Origin: Undibacter mobilis | GTDB taxonomy: Bacteria; Pseudomonadota; Alphaproteobacteria; Rhizobiales; Xanthobacteraceae | DNA: 64,000 bases | NCBI RefSeq assembly: GCF_003367195.1 | Contig: NZ_QRGO01000002.1 | Coordinates: 372,001 to 436,000, forward strand | Reading direction: 5' to 3' | In this document: positions 7,874 through 16,532 of the stretch, piece by piece | How the letters are laid out: every line of letters begins with the position of its first letter | Numbering within the stretch: position 1 is the first letter of the stretch | Notes under the pieces: generated by a model | The model's database searches: none | What the model was told of the DNA's origin: nothing | Seen by the model: only the letters and a program-made list of their open reading frames with translations | Program-made: the position numbers and the translations under genes

Positions 7874-8709
7874 TCGGGGAACGTCACGAGTTTGGCCAGC
7901 CGCGCCAGCACCAGATCGAGGATCATGCCGACCACCCCGATCGCCACGATCGCCACGATCACATTCACAATCGAAAGATTATTCCACTCGTTCCAGACAA
8001 AGTATCCAATACCTGTTCCTCCAACCAACATTTCCGCCGCGACAATGACAAGCCAAGCGATACCGATTGAGATACGCATTCCGGTGAGGATCGTTGGTGC
8101 TGCGGCCGGCAGGATGACGGTGAAAGCGCGGCGGAAGGTGCCGACCTCAAGCGTCTTGGCGACGTTGAGCCACTCCTTGCGCACCTGGGACACCCCGAAC
8201 ACCGTGTTGATCAAGGTCGGCCATAGCGAGCAGATGAAGATGACGAAGATCGCGGACAGGCTTGAATCCTTGATGGTGTAGAGCGCGAGCGGCATCCACG
8301 CCAAAGGCGAAATTGGTTTTAGCACCTGGATGTATGGATCGAGCGCCTTGCTCATCAAAGGCGACATGCCGATAAGAAAGCCGGCCGGCACCGCAACGAA
8401 GACCGCCAGCGAATAACCGATCATCACGCGCAAGATCGAGTAAGCCAGCTGAATGCCAAGACCCTTGTCGTTCGGCCCGTTGTCGTAAAACGGCCGCTTG
8501 ATGTGCGACCATAGCTTCTCGCCAACCTCGAGCGGCCCAGGCATGGCGGACTTGCCCTGCGTCGCGGTTGCCCCCATCAGTTTGGCATATTCCGGATCCA
8601 TCGTCGCGGCCGTGCCCGACCCTTGCGTGGCAACATGCCACGCAAGAATGAGGCAAGCGAAAAGCGCTCCCGAGACGATAGCCGCCCGCCACGTCAGCGA
8701 GACACTCAT
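7870..8709 (-). CDS. ABC transporter permease, nitrate/cyanate (NrtB) type
   Basis: The 279-residue inner-membrane protein forms the import channel. There is an N-terminal membrane helix (about residues 8-26), a periplasmic segment with [15 protein letters not shown], and then about five further helices. The cytoplasmic coupling (EAA) loop is recognisable in [20 protein letters not shown] followed by [20 protein letters not shown]. The C-terminus, [18 protein letters not shown], is typical of NrtB and CmpB proteins. It overlaps the binding-protein gene by 4 bp at its start and the ATPase gene by 4 bp at its end. Length is normal for the family. Its role in cyanate import is inferred from cynS. 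Confidence 0.92.
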   Translation of the reverse strand: MSVSLTWRAAIVSGALFACLILAWHVATQGSGTAATMDPEYAKLMGATATQGKSAMPGPLEVGEKLWSHIKRPFYDNGPNDKGLGIQLAYSILRVMIGYSLAVFVAVPAGFLIGMSPLMSKALDPYIQVLKPISPLAWMPLALYTIKDSSLSAIFVIFICSLWPTLINTVFGVSQVRKEWLNVAKTLEVGTFRRAFTVILPAAAPTILTGMRISIGIAWLVIVAAEMLVGGTGIGYFVWNEWNNLSIVNVIVAIVAIGVVGMILDLVLARLAKLVTFPE

Positions 8710-10097
8710 GACTCCTTCCGGATCTTAAAGCTCTTGATGTAGTCCTCCGGCTTGGCGGGGTCGAAGGGCTTGCCCATCACGACAAATGTCTTCGTCGTCG
8801 TGGTCGGCGGCGTAAGCCCCACTTCCTTCATGAGTTTTGCCGTGTCGGTGGCCAGAAAGACGTCCTTGGCGATCTTGTCATAGTCCAGGTCGCCCTTGAC
8901 CTGCCCCCAGCGCTTCATTTGCGTCATGATCCAGACCGCGAACGACTGCCAGGGGAACGGGTCGAAATCGACCCGGTTGGCGTCCTTCTTTACGGTGCCG
9001 AGACCATCCGCATAGGTCCCGGTCAGGATCTGCTCGAGCACCGTGACCGGCTGGTTGATGTAGTTGGCCGGCGCGATCGCTTCGGCAATCTGCTTGCGGT
9101 TCTCAGCCTTATGCGCAAAGGCGGTCGCGTCGATGATCGACTTGAGCAGCGCCGCGTAGGTGTTCGGCATCGACGTGACGAACTCCTTCGACGCGGCGAA
9201 GGCGCAGCACGGGTGACCGTCCCAGATTTCCTTCGACAGGATATGGATGAAGCCGACGCCGTCATAGACCGCGCGCTGGTTCATCGGATCGGGGCCAAGG
9301 AAGCCGTCGATATTGTCGGCGCGCAGGTTGGCGACCATTTCCGGCGGCGGCACGGCGCGGATCTGGACATCCTTGTCGGGATCGATGCCGTGTTCCGCGA
9401 GGTAGTAACGCAACAGATAATTGTGCATCGAGAAGTCGAAGGGCACGGCGAACTTGAAGCCTTTCCAGTCCTTCGGATCGCGCTTGTCCTTGTGTTTGAT
9501 CGACAGCGTAATCGCCTGGCCGTTAATGTTCTCCACCGCAGGCATCGTATAGGGAATCGGCTGCGAACCGACACCCATGCTGATGGCGAGCGGCATCGGC
9601 GACAGCATGTGCGCCGCGTCATATTCCTTGTTCAGAGTCTTGTCGCGGATCACCGCCCAGCCGGCGGTCTTGATCACGTCGACATTGAGGCCGTACTTCT
9701 CATAGAAGCCCATCGGCTTCGCCATGATGATCGGCGTGGCGCAGGTGATCGGAATAAAGCCGACCTTGAGATCTTTCTTTTCAACCGGGCCGAACGCGGC
9801 AAACGCCTCGGTCGCGGCCTTGACCGGGAAGAACTGCGAGATTGCGGCCAGCGCCGTCGATGCGCCGAGCGATTGCAGGAAGGCACGGCGGCCGACATCC
9901 TGCGGAAACAGCTTCCGCATCACGGCGGAAGCGACAATGTTTTCGTAAGCCTTCTCTTCGCTGACATCCGGTGTCACCGCCTGCAAACGCAGATCGGCGG
10001 CACGATCATGTTCGACCTGGCTCGCATGATGGCCGCAGGAGCAGCCGGTGTTGTTGAGGCCGCGCCTGGCGTCGAAGGGATTGTCGAAAGTTGACAT
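8706..10097 (-). CDS. Tat-exported substrate-binding protein, NrtA/CmpA family (probable cyanate binding)
   Basis: The 463-residue periplasmic binding protein captures the anion for the importer. The frame is open to 10277, but ATG 10097 is chosen because gggag lies 9 bases upstream and because the sigma54 promoter at 10141-10156 would otherwise fall inside the gene. A twin-arginine signal lies unusually deep, at residues 70-75 (RRAFLQSL...), after a leader with a Cys/His cluster GCSCGHH (residues 18-24). The mature part has the NrtA-family signature KVGFIPITCATPIIMAKPMG and VIKTAGWAVIRDKTLNKEYD. NrtA, CmpA and cyanate-binding members cannot be separated by eye; cynS in the same operon argues for cyanate. 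Confidence 0.9.
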   Translation of the reverse strand: MSTFDNPFDARRGLNNTGCSCGHHASQVEHDRAADLRLQAVTPDVSEEKAYENIVASAVMRKLFPQDVGRRAFLQSLGASTALAAISQFFPVKAATEAFAAFGPVEKKDLKVGFIPITCATPIIMAKPMGFYEKYGLNVDVIKTAGWAVIRDKTLNKEYDAAHMLSPMPLAISMGVGSQPIPYTMPAVENINGQAITLSIKHKDKRDPKDWKGFKFAVPFDFSMHNYLLRYYLAEHGIDPDKDVQIRAVPPPEMVANLRADNIDGFLGPDPMNQRAVYDGVGFIHILSKEIWDGHPCCAFAASKEFVTSMPNTYAALLKSIIDATAFAHKAENRKQIAEAIAPANYINQPVTVLEQILTGTYADGLGTVKKDANRVDFDPFPWQSFAVWIMTQMKRWGQVKGDLDYDKIAKDVFLATDTAKLMKEVGLTPPTTTTKTFVVMGKPFDPAKPEDYIKSFKIRKES

Positions 10098-10140
10098 GAA
10101 TGTCGCTCCCAGTTGGTCATCGGCAATTACCGGGACAAAG

Positions 10141-10156
10141 AGCAACTTCGGTGCCA
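10141..10156 (-). promoter_or_regulatory. Strong sigma54 (-24/-12) promoter for the cyanate importer operon
   Basis: Read on the minus strand the site is TGGCACCGAAGTTGCT. It matches 11 of the 12 defined positions of the consensus TGGCACG-N4-TTGCW with exact GG-to-GC spacing. The predicted transcript start is near 10130, about 33 bases before the binding-protein ATG at 10097. Candidate activator sites lie about 100-120 bp upstream of that start, the usual distance for an enhancer. Transcription under nitrogen limitation or cyanate supply is an inference. Confidence 0.8.
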
Positions 10157-10209
10157 AGTGGTCGAGACAGCGCCGTCTCAGGAGCGCGGATCGCGTAAGT
10201 GCCTGTGAT

Positions 10210-10225
10210 TGGCGCACTTCTTGCT
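10210..10225 (+). promoter_or_regulatory. Weaker sigma54-like promoter facing the regulator gene
   Basis: TGGCGCACTTCTTGCT on the + strand matches 10 of 12 defined positions of the -24/-12 consensus with correct spacing. Its predicted start (near 10236) would fall inside the palindromic pair at 10227-10255, so activator binding there might repress rather than activate this promoter. It lies 73 bases before the regulator ATG. Confidence 0.5.
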
Positions 10226-10226
10226 T

Positions 10227-10255
10227 ACGACATTTCGTAGTCCACGAACTTTCGT
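10227..10255. promoter_or_regulatory. Pair of palindromes, candidate enhancer (activator-binding) sites
   Basis: Two similar 12-bp near-palindromes, ACGACATTTCGT (10227-10238) and ACGAACTTTCGT (10244-10255), have centres 17 bp apart. The arms ACGA and TCGT are identical. They lie between the divergent importer and regulator genes and are well placed upstream of the minus-strand sigma54 promoter. Binding by the adjacent regulator is inferred from position. Confidence 0.5.
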
Positions 10256-10297
10256 AATCGCAGGGACGGAATGTCACACGATCTTGGGGAGGACGGT

Positions 10298-11842
10298 ATG
10301 AGCGGCCTATGGCCTGTGCACGCGGATGAGGCAGACGGGCGATCGGATGCCGCTTTCGGTCGCATCGAACGGGAGAACCAGCTCATCCTCCGCGCCGCCG
10401 GCGAAGGCATCTATGGCGTCAATGCCGAGGGCAAAACCACCTTCGTCAATCCGGCGGCGGAACGCATGCTCGGCTGGACAGCGGAAGAACTGGTCGGGCA
10501 CGACATGCATGCGCGGGTGCACCATACCCATCCCGACGGGTCGCATTACCACGACCATGAATGCCCGATCTATGCGGCGTTTCGCGACGGTGCCGTTCAT
10601 ACCGTCGAACACGAGAAGTTCTGGCGCAAGGACGGTAGTTCGTTCTGGGTCGAGTACACATCGACACCGATCCGCGACGACGGCGTGCTCATCGGCGCGG
10701 TGATCGTCTTTCGCGACGTGACGCAACGTCACGAGGCAGCGGAAAAGCTGCGCGCAGCGCACGAGGAAGTCGACATGCTGCGCAAGCGCCTTGAACTCGA
10801 AAACGCCTACCTGCAGGAGCAGATCAGGATTGACGGCAATCATCACGGCATTATCGGCCGCAGCGCCGCGATTCAGCAGACCTTGCAGCAAGTGGGCCTG
10901 GTTGGCCCAACAGAGGCCACCGTACTCATCACCGGCGAAAGCGGCACCGGCAAGGAGCTGGTGGCGCGGGCCATTCACGAAGCGAGCCGCCGGGCACAGC
11001 GGCCGCTGATCCGCGTCAACTGTGCGGCCATCCCGAGCGACCTGTTCGAGAGCGAGTTCTTCGGCCACGCCAAAGCCGCCTTTCCCGGCGCGCTGCGCGA
11101 CCGCACCGGGCATTTCGAGCTGGCCGACGGCGGCACCTTGTTTCTCGACGAGGTCGGTGAAATTCCCTTGGCACTTCAGGGCAAGCTGCTTCGCGTGCTA
11201 CAGGAGGGCCAATTCAAGCGCGTTGGCGAAGTGCGCACACGCAAGGTCGATGTCCGCGTGATTGCCGCATCCAATCGTGACTTGAAAACCCAAGTGAGGC
11301 GCGGTCACTTCCGCGAGGACCTGTATTTCCGCCTCAATGTGTTTCCAATCCATCTCGTGCCGCTGCGTGAGCGCATCGAGGACATTCCGCTGCTCGCCAT
11401 GCATCTGCTCGGCAATGCCAGCAAGAAGCTCAACACCGGTGAATTGCGAATGACTCAAGGCGATGCGCGCCGCCTGTCGCTATACGACTGGCCGGGTAAT
11501 GTCCGCGAGCTGCAGAACGTTATCGAGCGCGCGGCCATTCTTGCTCGCAACGGCCGCGTCCGTCTCGATCTGCCGGACGTGCCGGCCACGAACGGCGGCC
11601 GCCGCGGTCCGACTATCGTGGCGAAAACGCAGGTTCTGACCGACGATGACCGGCGCGAACGCGACCGCAACAACATCGTGGCCGCCCTCGCCGCCAGCGG
11701 CGGCAAGGTTTTCGGACGCGGCGGGGCCGCGGAACTGCTAGATGTCAAACCCACCACCCTCGCCTCACGCATGAAGGCGCTCGGCATTCGCCCGGTGCGA
11801 GTCGACCACCGACATCAGGAAACGGAGCAGCGCACTCAATGA
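10298..11842 (+). CDS. PAS-containing NtrC/FhlA-type AAA+ regulator with altered GAFTGA loop
   Basis: The 514-residue protein looks like a sigma54 enhancer-binding regulator. ATG 10298 is chosen over 10271 because of the strong ggggagg just upstream. A PAS domain (about residues 25-145) contains a histidine-rich stretch [21 protein letters not shown] coiled linker follows, then the AAA+ domain with Walker A GESGTGKE (213-220), Walker [11 protein letters not shown] (279-288) and a Fis-type HTH at about 465-505 ([16 protein letters not shown]). The sigma54-contacting GAFTGA loop reads AAFPGA (260-265), losing the key threonine. It is divergent from the cyanate operon and overlaps the amidase gene by 4 bp (ATGA). 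It probably controls both. Confidence 0.9.
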   Translation: MSGLWPVHADEADGRSDAAFGRIERENQLILRAAGEGIYGVNAEGKTTFVNPAAERMLGWTAEELVGHDMHARVHHTHPDGSHYHDHECPIYAAFRDGAVHTVEHEKFWRKDGSSFWVEYTSTPIRDDGVLIGAVIVFRDVTQRHEAAEKLRAAHEEVDMLRKRLELENAYLQEQIRIDGNHHGIIGRSAAIQQTLQQVGLVGPTEATVLITGESGTGKELVARAIHEASRRAQRPLIRVNCAAIPSDLFESEFFGHAKAAFPGALRDRTGHFELADGGTLFLDEVGEIPLALQGKLLRVLQEGQFKRVGEVRTRKVDVRVIAASNRDLKTQVRRGHFREDLYFRLNVFPIHLVPLRERIEDIPLLAMHLLGNASKKLNTGELRMTQGDARRLSLYDWPGNVRELQNVIERAAILARNGRVRLDLPDVPATNGGRRGPTIVAKTQVLTDDDRRERDRNNIVAALAASGGKVFGRGGAAELLDVKPTTLASRMKALGIRPVRVDHRHQETEQRTQ

Positions 11843-12786
11843 GCAGGCATCACAGTCTTCGCGGCGACGTTGGCACCGTGCATCGTGGCGTGTTCGATGC
11901 TTCGATCAAGCCGGTTCTGCGGATCGAGTCCGGCGATACCGTCGAAGTGACGACGCTCTCGGCCAATGACGAGAACTTGCCGCCGGAGGGGTCCGGCTTT
12001 GCTCTGACGCCGGAGCACCGCCGGGTGCTCACGCAAGTACCGCGCGGCATCGGCGCACACTTCATGAGCGGACCGATCGAAGTTGCTGGCGCGGTGCCCG
12101 GCGACGAACTGGTTATCGAGATCCTCGAGCTCGGCTTCGCCCAGCCCTGGGGCTGGAACATGATCAAGCCAGGTCTCGGCGCCCTGCCCAACGATTTCGA
12201 CAAGATACGCACCATTTTCGTGCCGATTGACGAGGCGCGCGGCATCGTCACCATGCCCTGGGGACTGGAACTGAAGGTGGCGCCGTTCTTCGGCGTCATG
12301 GGCGTTGCGCCGAAGCCCGGCGACGGCGCCTGCATTTCCAATATTCCCCGCTCGTTCGGCGGCAACATGGACAACAAGAATCTCGGTGTCGGCGCGACCT
12401 TGCATCTGCCGGTGTTCAACAATGGCGGGCTGTTGTCCGTCGGCGACGGCCATGCCGTTCAGGGCGACGGCGAGGTTTGCGTCACCGCGATCGAGACCGC
12501 GCTGCGCGGCAAGCTGCGGGTGTCGCTCCTGAAACAGACCGGCATCGATCATCCGTGGGCCCAGACGCCGACCCACATCATCACCATGGGTTTCAACGAG
12601 GACCTCGATCTCGCCGCCGAATTCGCGCTGCGCGCCATGATCCGGAAGATCGGCGAGATCAACGGCCTGTCTCGGGAAGATGCCTTCTCGCTGATCAGCG
12701 TCGCCGGCGACTGCTGCGTGACGCAACTCGTCAACGTCGCAAAGGGCGTGCATGTGATGATGGCGAAGGAGTTGCTGAAAAGATAG
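11839..12786 (+). CDS. Acetamidase/formamidase family protein
   Basis: The 315-residue enzyme belongs to the FmdA/AmdA family, which hydrolyses formamide or short amides to the acid and ammonia in the cytoplasm. Family features are the N-terminal RIESGDTVEVTTLSAN, the segment GPIEVAGAVPGDELVIEILE, PWGLELKVAPFFGVMGVAP, and the conserved block IPRSFGGNMDNKNLGVGATL followed by LPVFNNGGLLSVGDGHAVQG. The family is generally 300-410 residues, so this is a compact member. Its start overlaps the regulator stop (ATGA), showing co-translation with the PAS/AAA+ regulator. Beside cyanase it fits release of ammonia from one-carbon nitrogen compounds. The exact amide is unknown. Confidence 0.88.
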   Translation: MSRHHSLRGDVGTVHRGVFDASIKPVLRIESGDTVEVTTLSANDENLPPEGSGFALTPEHRRVLTQVPRGIGAHFMSGPIEVAGAVPGDELVIEILELGFAQPWGWNMIKPGLGALPNDFDKIRTIFVPIDEARGIVTMPWGLELKVAPFFGVMGVAPKPGDGACISNIPRSFGGNMDNKNLGVGATLHLPVFNNGGLLSVGDGHAVQGDGEVCVTAIETALRGKLRVSLLKQTGIDHPWAQTPTHIITMGFNEDLDLAAEFALRAMIRKIGEINGLSREDAFSLISVAGDCCVTQLVNVAKGVHVMMAKELLKR

Positions 12787-12793
12787 TTGATCT

Positions 12794-12898
12794 GTCATTC
12801 CGGAGCGCGGCCAAAGGTCCGCACGCCCGGAATCCATAGCCCAACGCTGCGGCGTATGGATTCCGGGTCCGCTCACTTCGTTCGCGTCCCGGAATGAC
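12794..12898. repeat. Palindromic intergenic element, family B copy 1
   Basis: The ends gtcattccgg and ccggaatgac are inverted, with an internal pair cgcccggaatccata and tatggattccgggtcc. A related element lies at 63369-63465. It sits between two convergent genes and its last base is part of the stop codon of the ring-opening amidohydrolase, so it may act as a shared transcript end. Confidence 0.85.
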
Positions 12899-13992
12899 TA
12901 GTTTGATCGATCCACAATTACCGCCACCGGGCCGCCGCCATCGGGGCCCTGATGCTCGGCGCCGCCGGAGACATAAATCTCGGCGTGGCCGACAAGACCG
13001 GCCAGCGCGCCGCAGACAAAACCACGGGCATGCCTTGTCGAGGCGATGTCGCTGTCGTCGAGCATGGTGTGGCGATGGCCCCGCAACAAGCCATCGTGGC
13101 TGGCTTCGGCCTTCGACAGCAGCGCGACGAGTTTCCCGCGTTGGGCGACGTCGAGTTGTCCGGATGCGCCGAGGCCGAGCCGCGCCAGCGCCGCCCGCAC
13201 CGGCTCGATATCGATGCCGTCCGCCATGACCGCATGATTGATCGCGAGCGGTCCAGACCAGCTTTTCGACATGCCGAGCACGACGATCTCATGATTGACG
13301 AGCTCGATGCCGGATGAGGTCGAGGCCCTGCCGGACCACAGCGACCAGTCGGCGCCGACCTGCGCATCGGTGATCTTCTCGCGCGCAATCTCGCCGAGCG
13401 CCACGGCAACGCCAAGCGCACTCGCGGCACGCGACAGGCCCATCGACTTCAACGTGTCCCGCGTCGCAACCGATGCGCCTCGCGCGTCCGCCTCCGCAAT
13501 GCGTTGCGCCGTCAGCAACGGGCACTTGATCTGAACGAAATGAATGTCGGCCGGATCGGAGATGCCCGCATCGCGCATCGCAGCGCGTACGCCGGCCGCC
13601 ACCTGTTCCACCTCGGCAACGCGACCAAGATGTTCGAATGGCAGAGCCGGCGTATGCGCGCGCCCGATCGCGAGGGAGGGCGAAGCCCCACCTTCACCCT
13701 CCCCGCGCTCGAACACGATCCAGTGCGGCGCCATGCCGCCTTCGGTGCCGCCCGACATGACGAGACAGATCTGCGCCGCGTCCGCCTTGGGCAGATGGCG
13801 CTCGAACAGTAACGTCAGCGCAGTGGTCGCCAGACCGCGGCTGAAATCATTGACCAGGCCGTTGCCCTCGGTCTTGCCGAGCACGGCGACGACGCCCGTC
13901 GGATCGATGCGGCCGGCCGCGATGGCGGTCTCGATGCCGCTGACATCGTTGGGCGCGGATGCGGAAATGCGATGAACCCTGGCGATCGGCAT
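12898..13992 (-). CDS. Ring-opening amidohydrolase, cyanuric acid hydrolase/barbiturase (AtzD/TrzD) family
   Basis: The 364-residue enzyme hydrolyses a cyclic imide bond of a six-membered ring such as cyanuric acid or barbiturate. The fold is three tandem repeats, each contributing a Lys/Ser pair. All three pairs are visible: Lys40 (VLGKTEGNG) with Ser80 (MSGGTEGG), Lys156 (VQIKCPLL) with Ser226/227 (RASTSSGIELVNHE), and Lys294 (LLSKAEASHD) with Ser342 (YVSGGAEHQGP). Length agrees with AtzD. It is the last gene of an eight-gene operon and starts 4 bp after the preceding amidohydrolase. Cyanuric acid versus barbiturate cannot be decided by eye. Pyrimidine-type neighbours favour a barbiturate-like or related ring; the cyanase nearby is compatible with triazine use. 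Confidence 0.88.
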   Translation of the reverse strand: MPIARVHRISASAPNDVSGIETAIAAGRIDPTGVVAVLGKTEGNGLVNDFSRGLATTALTLLFERHLPKADAAQICLVMSGGTEGGMAPHWIVFERGEGEGGASPSLAIGRAHTPALPFEHLGRVAEVEQVAAGVRAAMRDAGISDPADIHFVQIKCPLLTAQRIAEADARGASVATRDTLKSMGLSRAASALGVAVALGEIAREKITDAQVGADWSLWSGRASTSSGIELVNHEIVVLGMSKSWSGPLAINHAVMADGIDIEPVRAALARLGLGASGQLDVAQRGKLVALLSKAEASHDGLLRGHRHTMLDDSDIASTRHARGFVCGALAGLVGHAEIYVSGGAEHQGPDGGGPVAVIVDRSN

Positions 13993-13996
13993 GATT

Positions 13997-15433
13997 TCAC
14001 GCGCAGTAGAGAGGGCCGGTGTAATGCTTGCGCAACGCGGACTTCAGTTCCGGCATCGCGGCGCGCACATCGGCTGTGGTCGGATATTTGGCGCGCAGCA
14101 CGGCGAGAAGTTCGGTCTCCAGCGCCGGAAGATCGACGCCAACCACCTTGCCAGACCGCACCACATCGCGGCCGGCGACAATGAGATCCACGACGTGCTG
14201 TTTGACCCCCTTCGCCAGCACGAGATCGAACGGCGGCACATTGGGCTCGATCAGCTCCGCAGAAAGCGCCTCCCAGTCGAGCGTCAGAAGATCGGCCGGC
14301 GCGCCTGGCGCGAGGACCTCATCTTTCATGCCGGTGACGGCAAAGCGGCCATTGGTGGTGGCAAAGCGCATCAGGTCGGCCTGCGACACGCGAATGTCGA
14401 AGCCGGAAGCTTTGTGGACATTGTAGGCGAGCCGCATCTCGCGCAGGGCGTCTTCGTCCTCGTCCATCGCCAAACCATCGAGGCCCATGGCGACCCGGCA
14501 GCCATGCTTGATGAACTCGCCGAGCGGCGCCAGCCCCGAACTGACAATGAAATTCGACGAAGTGTTGACGACGATGGTGGCGCCGCGCTCGGCGATCAGA
14601 TCCATCTCGTCGGGCCTGAGATAAATGCAATGCGCGAAAGACACCCGCTCATTGAGCAGACCGATGTCGTCGAGATAGCGCACGATGCCCTGCGGGAAGG
14701 TACGGTCGGCCCAGTTGCGCTGGTATTTGGTTTCCAGCAGATGCATGTGGACGCGACGGTTCGAGGCCGCCGAGGCCTTGCCGATCAGCCGCAGCATCTC
14801 GTCGGTGCACCACTGCACGCCGGCGGGACCGTATTGCACGGTGACGCCGCCGCCCTCAATGTCCCTTGCCACTGCCTCGACCATCGCCACCTGCTCGGCC
14901 GCGGGCACCGGCTTGCGCAGGAAGCGCCGCGTCACGCATTCGCAGGCTGCAGGCGACAGTTCGGCGAGCAGTTTTTCGTGCGGATCGTAGACCAGCGGAT
15001 TGAGGTCGCGGCAATGTACGGCGAGCGCCATGCGAATGCCGACATCGCGCGCGGCCTTGGCCACCGCGCGGGCTTCGGTCGGAAAGTCGGTGAGGCCCTG
15101 CACGCGCGTGTAGTGCGCCATGACGGCGCCGACACCGCCGCGCGCCGACCGGGCGAAAGACACCGCGCTCGACAGATAGGGATCGACCGTCGGCAGCAGC
15201 GTCAGGTAAGGCAGCCAGGCCTCGAGCGGCACGTCGTAGCTGCCGACCTGGCTGAGCCGCGCGATGCGGGCGTGGTCATGGGCATTGCCGAGCGCCGGCA
15301 TGACGAGGGATCCCTTCCCCTCGCCGGCCGTTACATTCTCGATGCGGCCATCGCCGATGGCGATGGCCTGGTTGGCGGTCGCGGCCCTACCCGCTCCTGA
15401 AAGCAGCCAGGAGGCCGCGACTGTCCTCTTCAT
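13997..15433 (-). CDS. Metal-dependent amidohydrolase/deaminase of the TrzA/AtzB/cytosine-deaminase type
   Basis: The 478-residue protein is an amidohydrolase-superfamily TIM barrel likely to remove an amino or other substituent from a nitrogen heterocycle. The metal site is seen as the H-D-H motif in MPALGNAHDHAR (about residues 53-55), a later His in HMHLLETKYQRNWADRTF, His in SFAHCIYLRPDEMDLIAERG, and the final Asp in VAMGLDGLAMDEDEDALREM. The pattern matches the S-adenosylhomocysteine deaminase/chlorohydrolase branch. It lies between the importer binding-protein gene and the ring-opening amidohydrolase, so deamination before ring opening is a reasonable order. The substrate is unknown. 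The N-terminus is hydrophobic but reads as the usual first beta strands rather than a signal peptide. Confidence 0.8.
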   Translation of the reverse strand: MKRTVAASWLLSGAGRAATANQAIAIGDGRIENVTAGEGKGSLVMPALGNAHDHARIARLSQVGSYDVPLEAWLPYLTLLPTVDPYLSSAVSFARSARGGVGAVMAHYTRVQGLTDFPTEARAVAKAARDVGIRMALAVHCRDLNPLVYDPHEKLLAELSPAACECVTRRFLRKPVPAAEQVAMVEAVARDIEGGGVTVQYGPAGVQWCTDEMLRLIGKASAASNRRVHMHLLETKYQRNWADRTFPQGIVRYLDDIGLLNERVSFAHCIYLRPDEMDLIAERGATIVVNTSSNFIVSSGLAPLGEFIKHGCRVAMGLDGLAMDEDEDALREMRLAYNVHKASGFDIRVSQADLMRFATTNGRFAVTGMKDEVLAPGAPADLLTLDWEALSAELIEPNVPPFDLVLAKGVKQHVVDLIVAGRDVVRSGKVVGVDLPALETELLAVLRAKYPTTADVRAAMPELKSALRKHYTGPLYCA

Positions 15434-15451
15434 GTCCGTTCTCGCTCGTGC

Positions 15452-16480
15452 CTAGAAGCTGAGCTTGAGCGCGCGCTCGGCCTTCGGCGGCAGGAACGAA
15501 CGATCGAACACATCCTTCACCGCCGGCGTGTTCGGCAGCTTGTAGGTGTCGGCCAGCAGCTTGATCGCCTTTTCCATGCGCGCATCGGACACGTCGCCGA
15601 GACCGTTGGCGTCGGTTTCCTTGGAAACGAAGTGCGTCTTGAGCGCATAGACCAAGCGCTGGGTTTCGATGTTCTGGTCCATCAGCGGCTCGACCTTGAG
15701 CATCTCCTTGACGCCGGCGGCGGGATCGGCGGCGACTTCGATCATGGCCTTGTTGAGCGCACGGACAAGACCGGCAACCGCCTTCGGCTTCTCGGTGACG
15801 AGCGCCTTCGACACCATGATGCCGTTGGAATAGAGGTCGACTCCGTAGTCGGAGTAATAGAACCAGCGGAAGTCCTTGAGCGGGTCCATCTTCATACCGA
15901 TAAGGTTGGCATAGCTGGTCACTGTGAAGATCGCGGAGAAATCGACGTCGTCCTTCACCAGCATCTGCTCCTGCAGGTTAGGCGCCATGTTCACGGTCGA
16001 GACCTTGCTGGCGTCGATGCCGTTCAGGGCGGCCAGCGCCGGGAAGAGCTGCCCGGCCGCACCGCCGGCAGGCGTGCCCATCTTCCTGCCTTCGAGATCC
16101 TTGAGCGTCTTGATCGGGCTATCCTTCTTCACGATCAGCGCAAAAGGCGGCGTGTTGTAGATCATGTAGACCATGACCGGTTGCTGGCCCGGCTTGGTGC
16201 CGGCGAGCTGGATGATGGCGTTCATGTCGCCGAAGCCGGCGTCATAGGTGCCCGAGACGATACGCGTCACGGTCGCGGACGAGCCGGTGCCCTGGTCGAT
16301 GGAGACGTCGAGGCCTTCCTTGGCGAAATAGCCCTTGTCCTTGGCCCAGAAGATATAGGCGTGCAAGCCCTGATACTTCCAGTCCAGCGTGAATCGGATC
16401 TTGGTCGGCTCCTGCGCGTGAGCCGGCACGGAAAGGCACAGCGCCGTCGCTAGCGCGATACCGAGGCGGATAAGAGACAT
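15452..16480 (-). CDS. ABC transporter substrate-binding protein, NMT1/THI5-like (first of two)
   Basis: The 342-residue periplasmic protein has a clear signal peptide (MSLIRLGIALATALCLSVPA, then HAQ). ATG 16480 is preferred over an upstream ATG because aggag lies 7 bases before it. The mature part begins TKIRFTLDWKYQGLHAYIFW and continues GYFAKEGLDVSIDQGTGSSA, typical of NMT1/THI5-like proteins that bind pyrimidine precursors of thiamine, riboflavin, hydantoins or sulfonates. It is clearly paralogous to the protein at 20485-21525. The operon thus encodes two binding proteins for one permease/ATPase pair. It lies directly after the permease gene. Confidence 0.9.
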   Translation of the reverse strand: MSLIRLGIALATALCLSVPAHAQEPTKIRFTLDWKYQGLHAYIFWAKDKGYFAKEGLDVSIDQGTGSSATVTRIVSGTYDAGFGDMNAIIQLAGTKPGQQPVMVYMIYNTPPFALIVKKDSPIKTLKDLEGRKMGTPAGGAAGQLFPALAALNGIDASKVSTVNMAPNLQEQMLVKDDVDFSAIFTVTSYANLIGMKMDPLKDFRWFYYSDYGVDLYSNGIMVSKALVTEKPKAVAGLVRALNKAMIEVAADPAAGVKEMLKVEPLMDQNIETQRLVYALKTHFVSKETDANGLGDVSDARMEKAIKLLADTYKLPNTPAVKDVFDRSFLPPKAERALKLSF

Positions 16481-16532
16481 TCTCGTACTCCTGTTCAGTC
16501 GAATGACCGGCAAACCTGTGAGCGGCGGGCGA

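Noticed and set aside
13991..15400. 469-residue open frame on the + strand
   Set aside because: It is antisense to the TrzA-like amidohydrolase, which has intact metal ligands and a coupled position in the operon.
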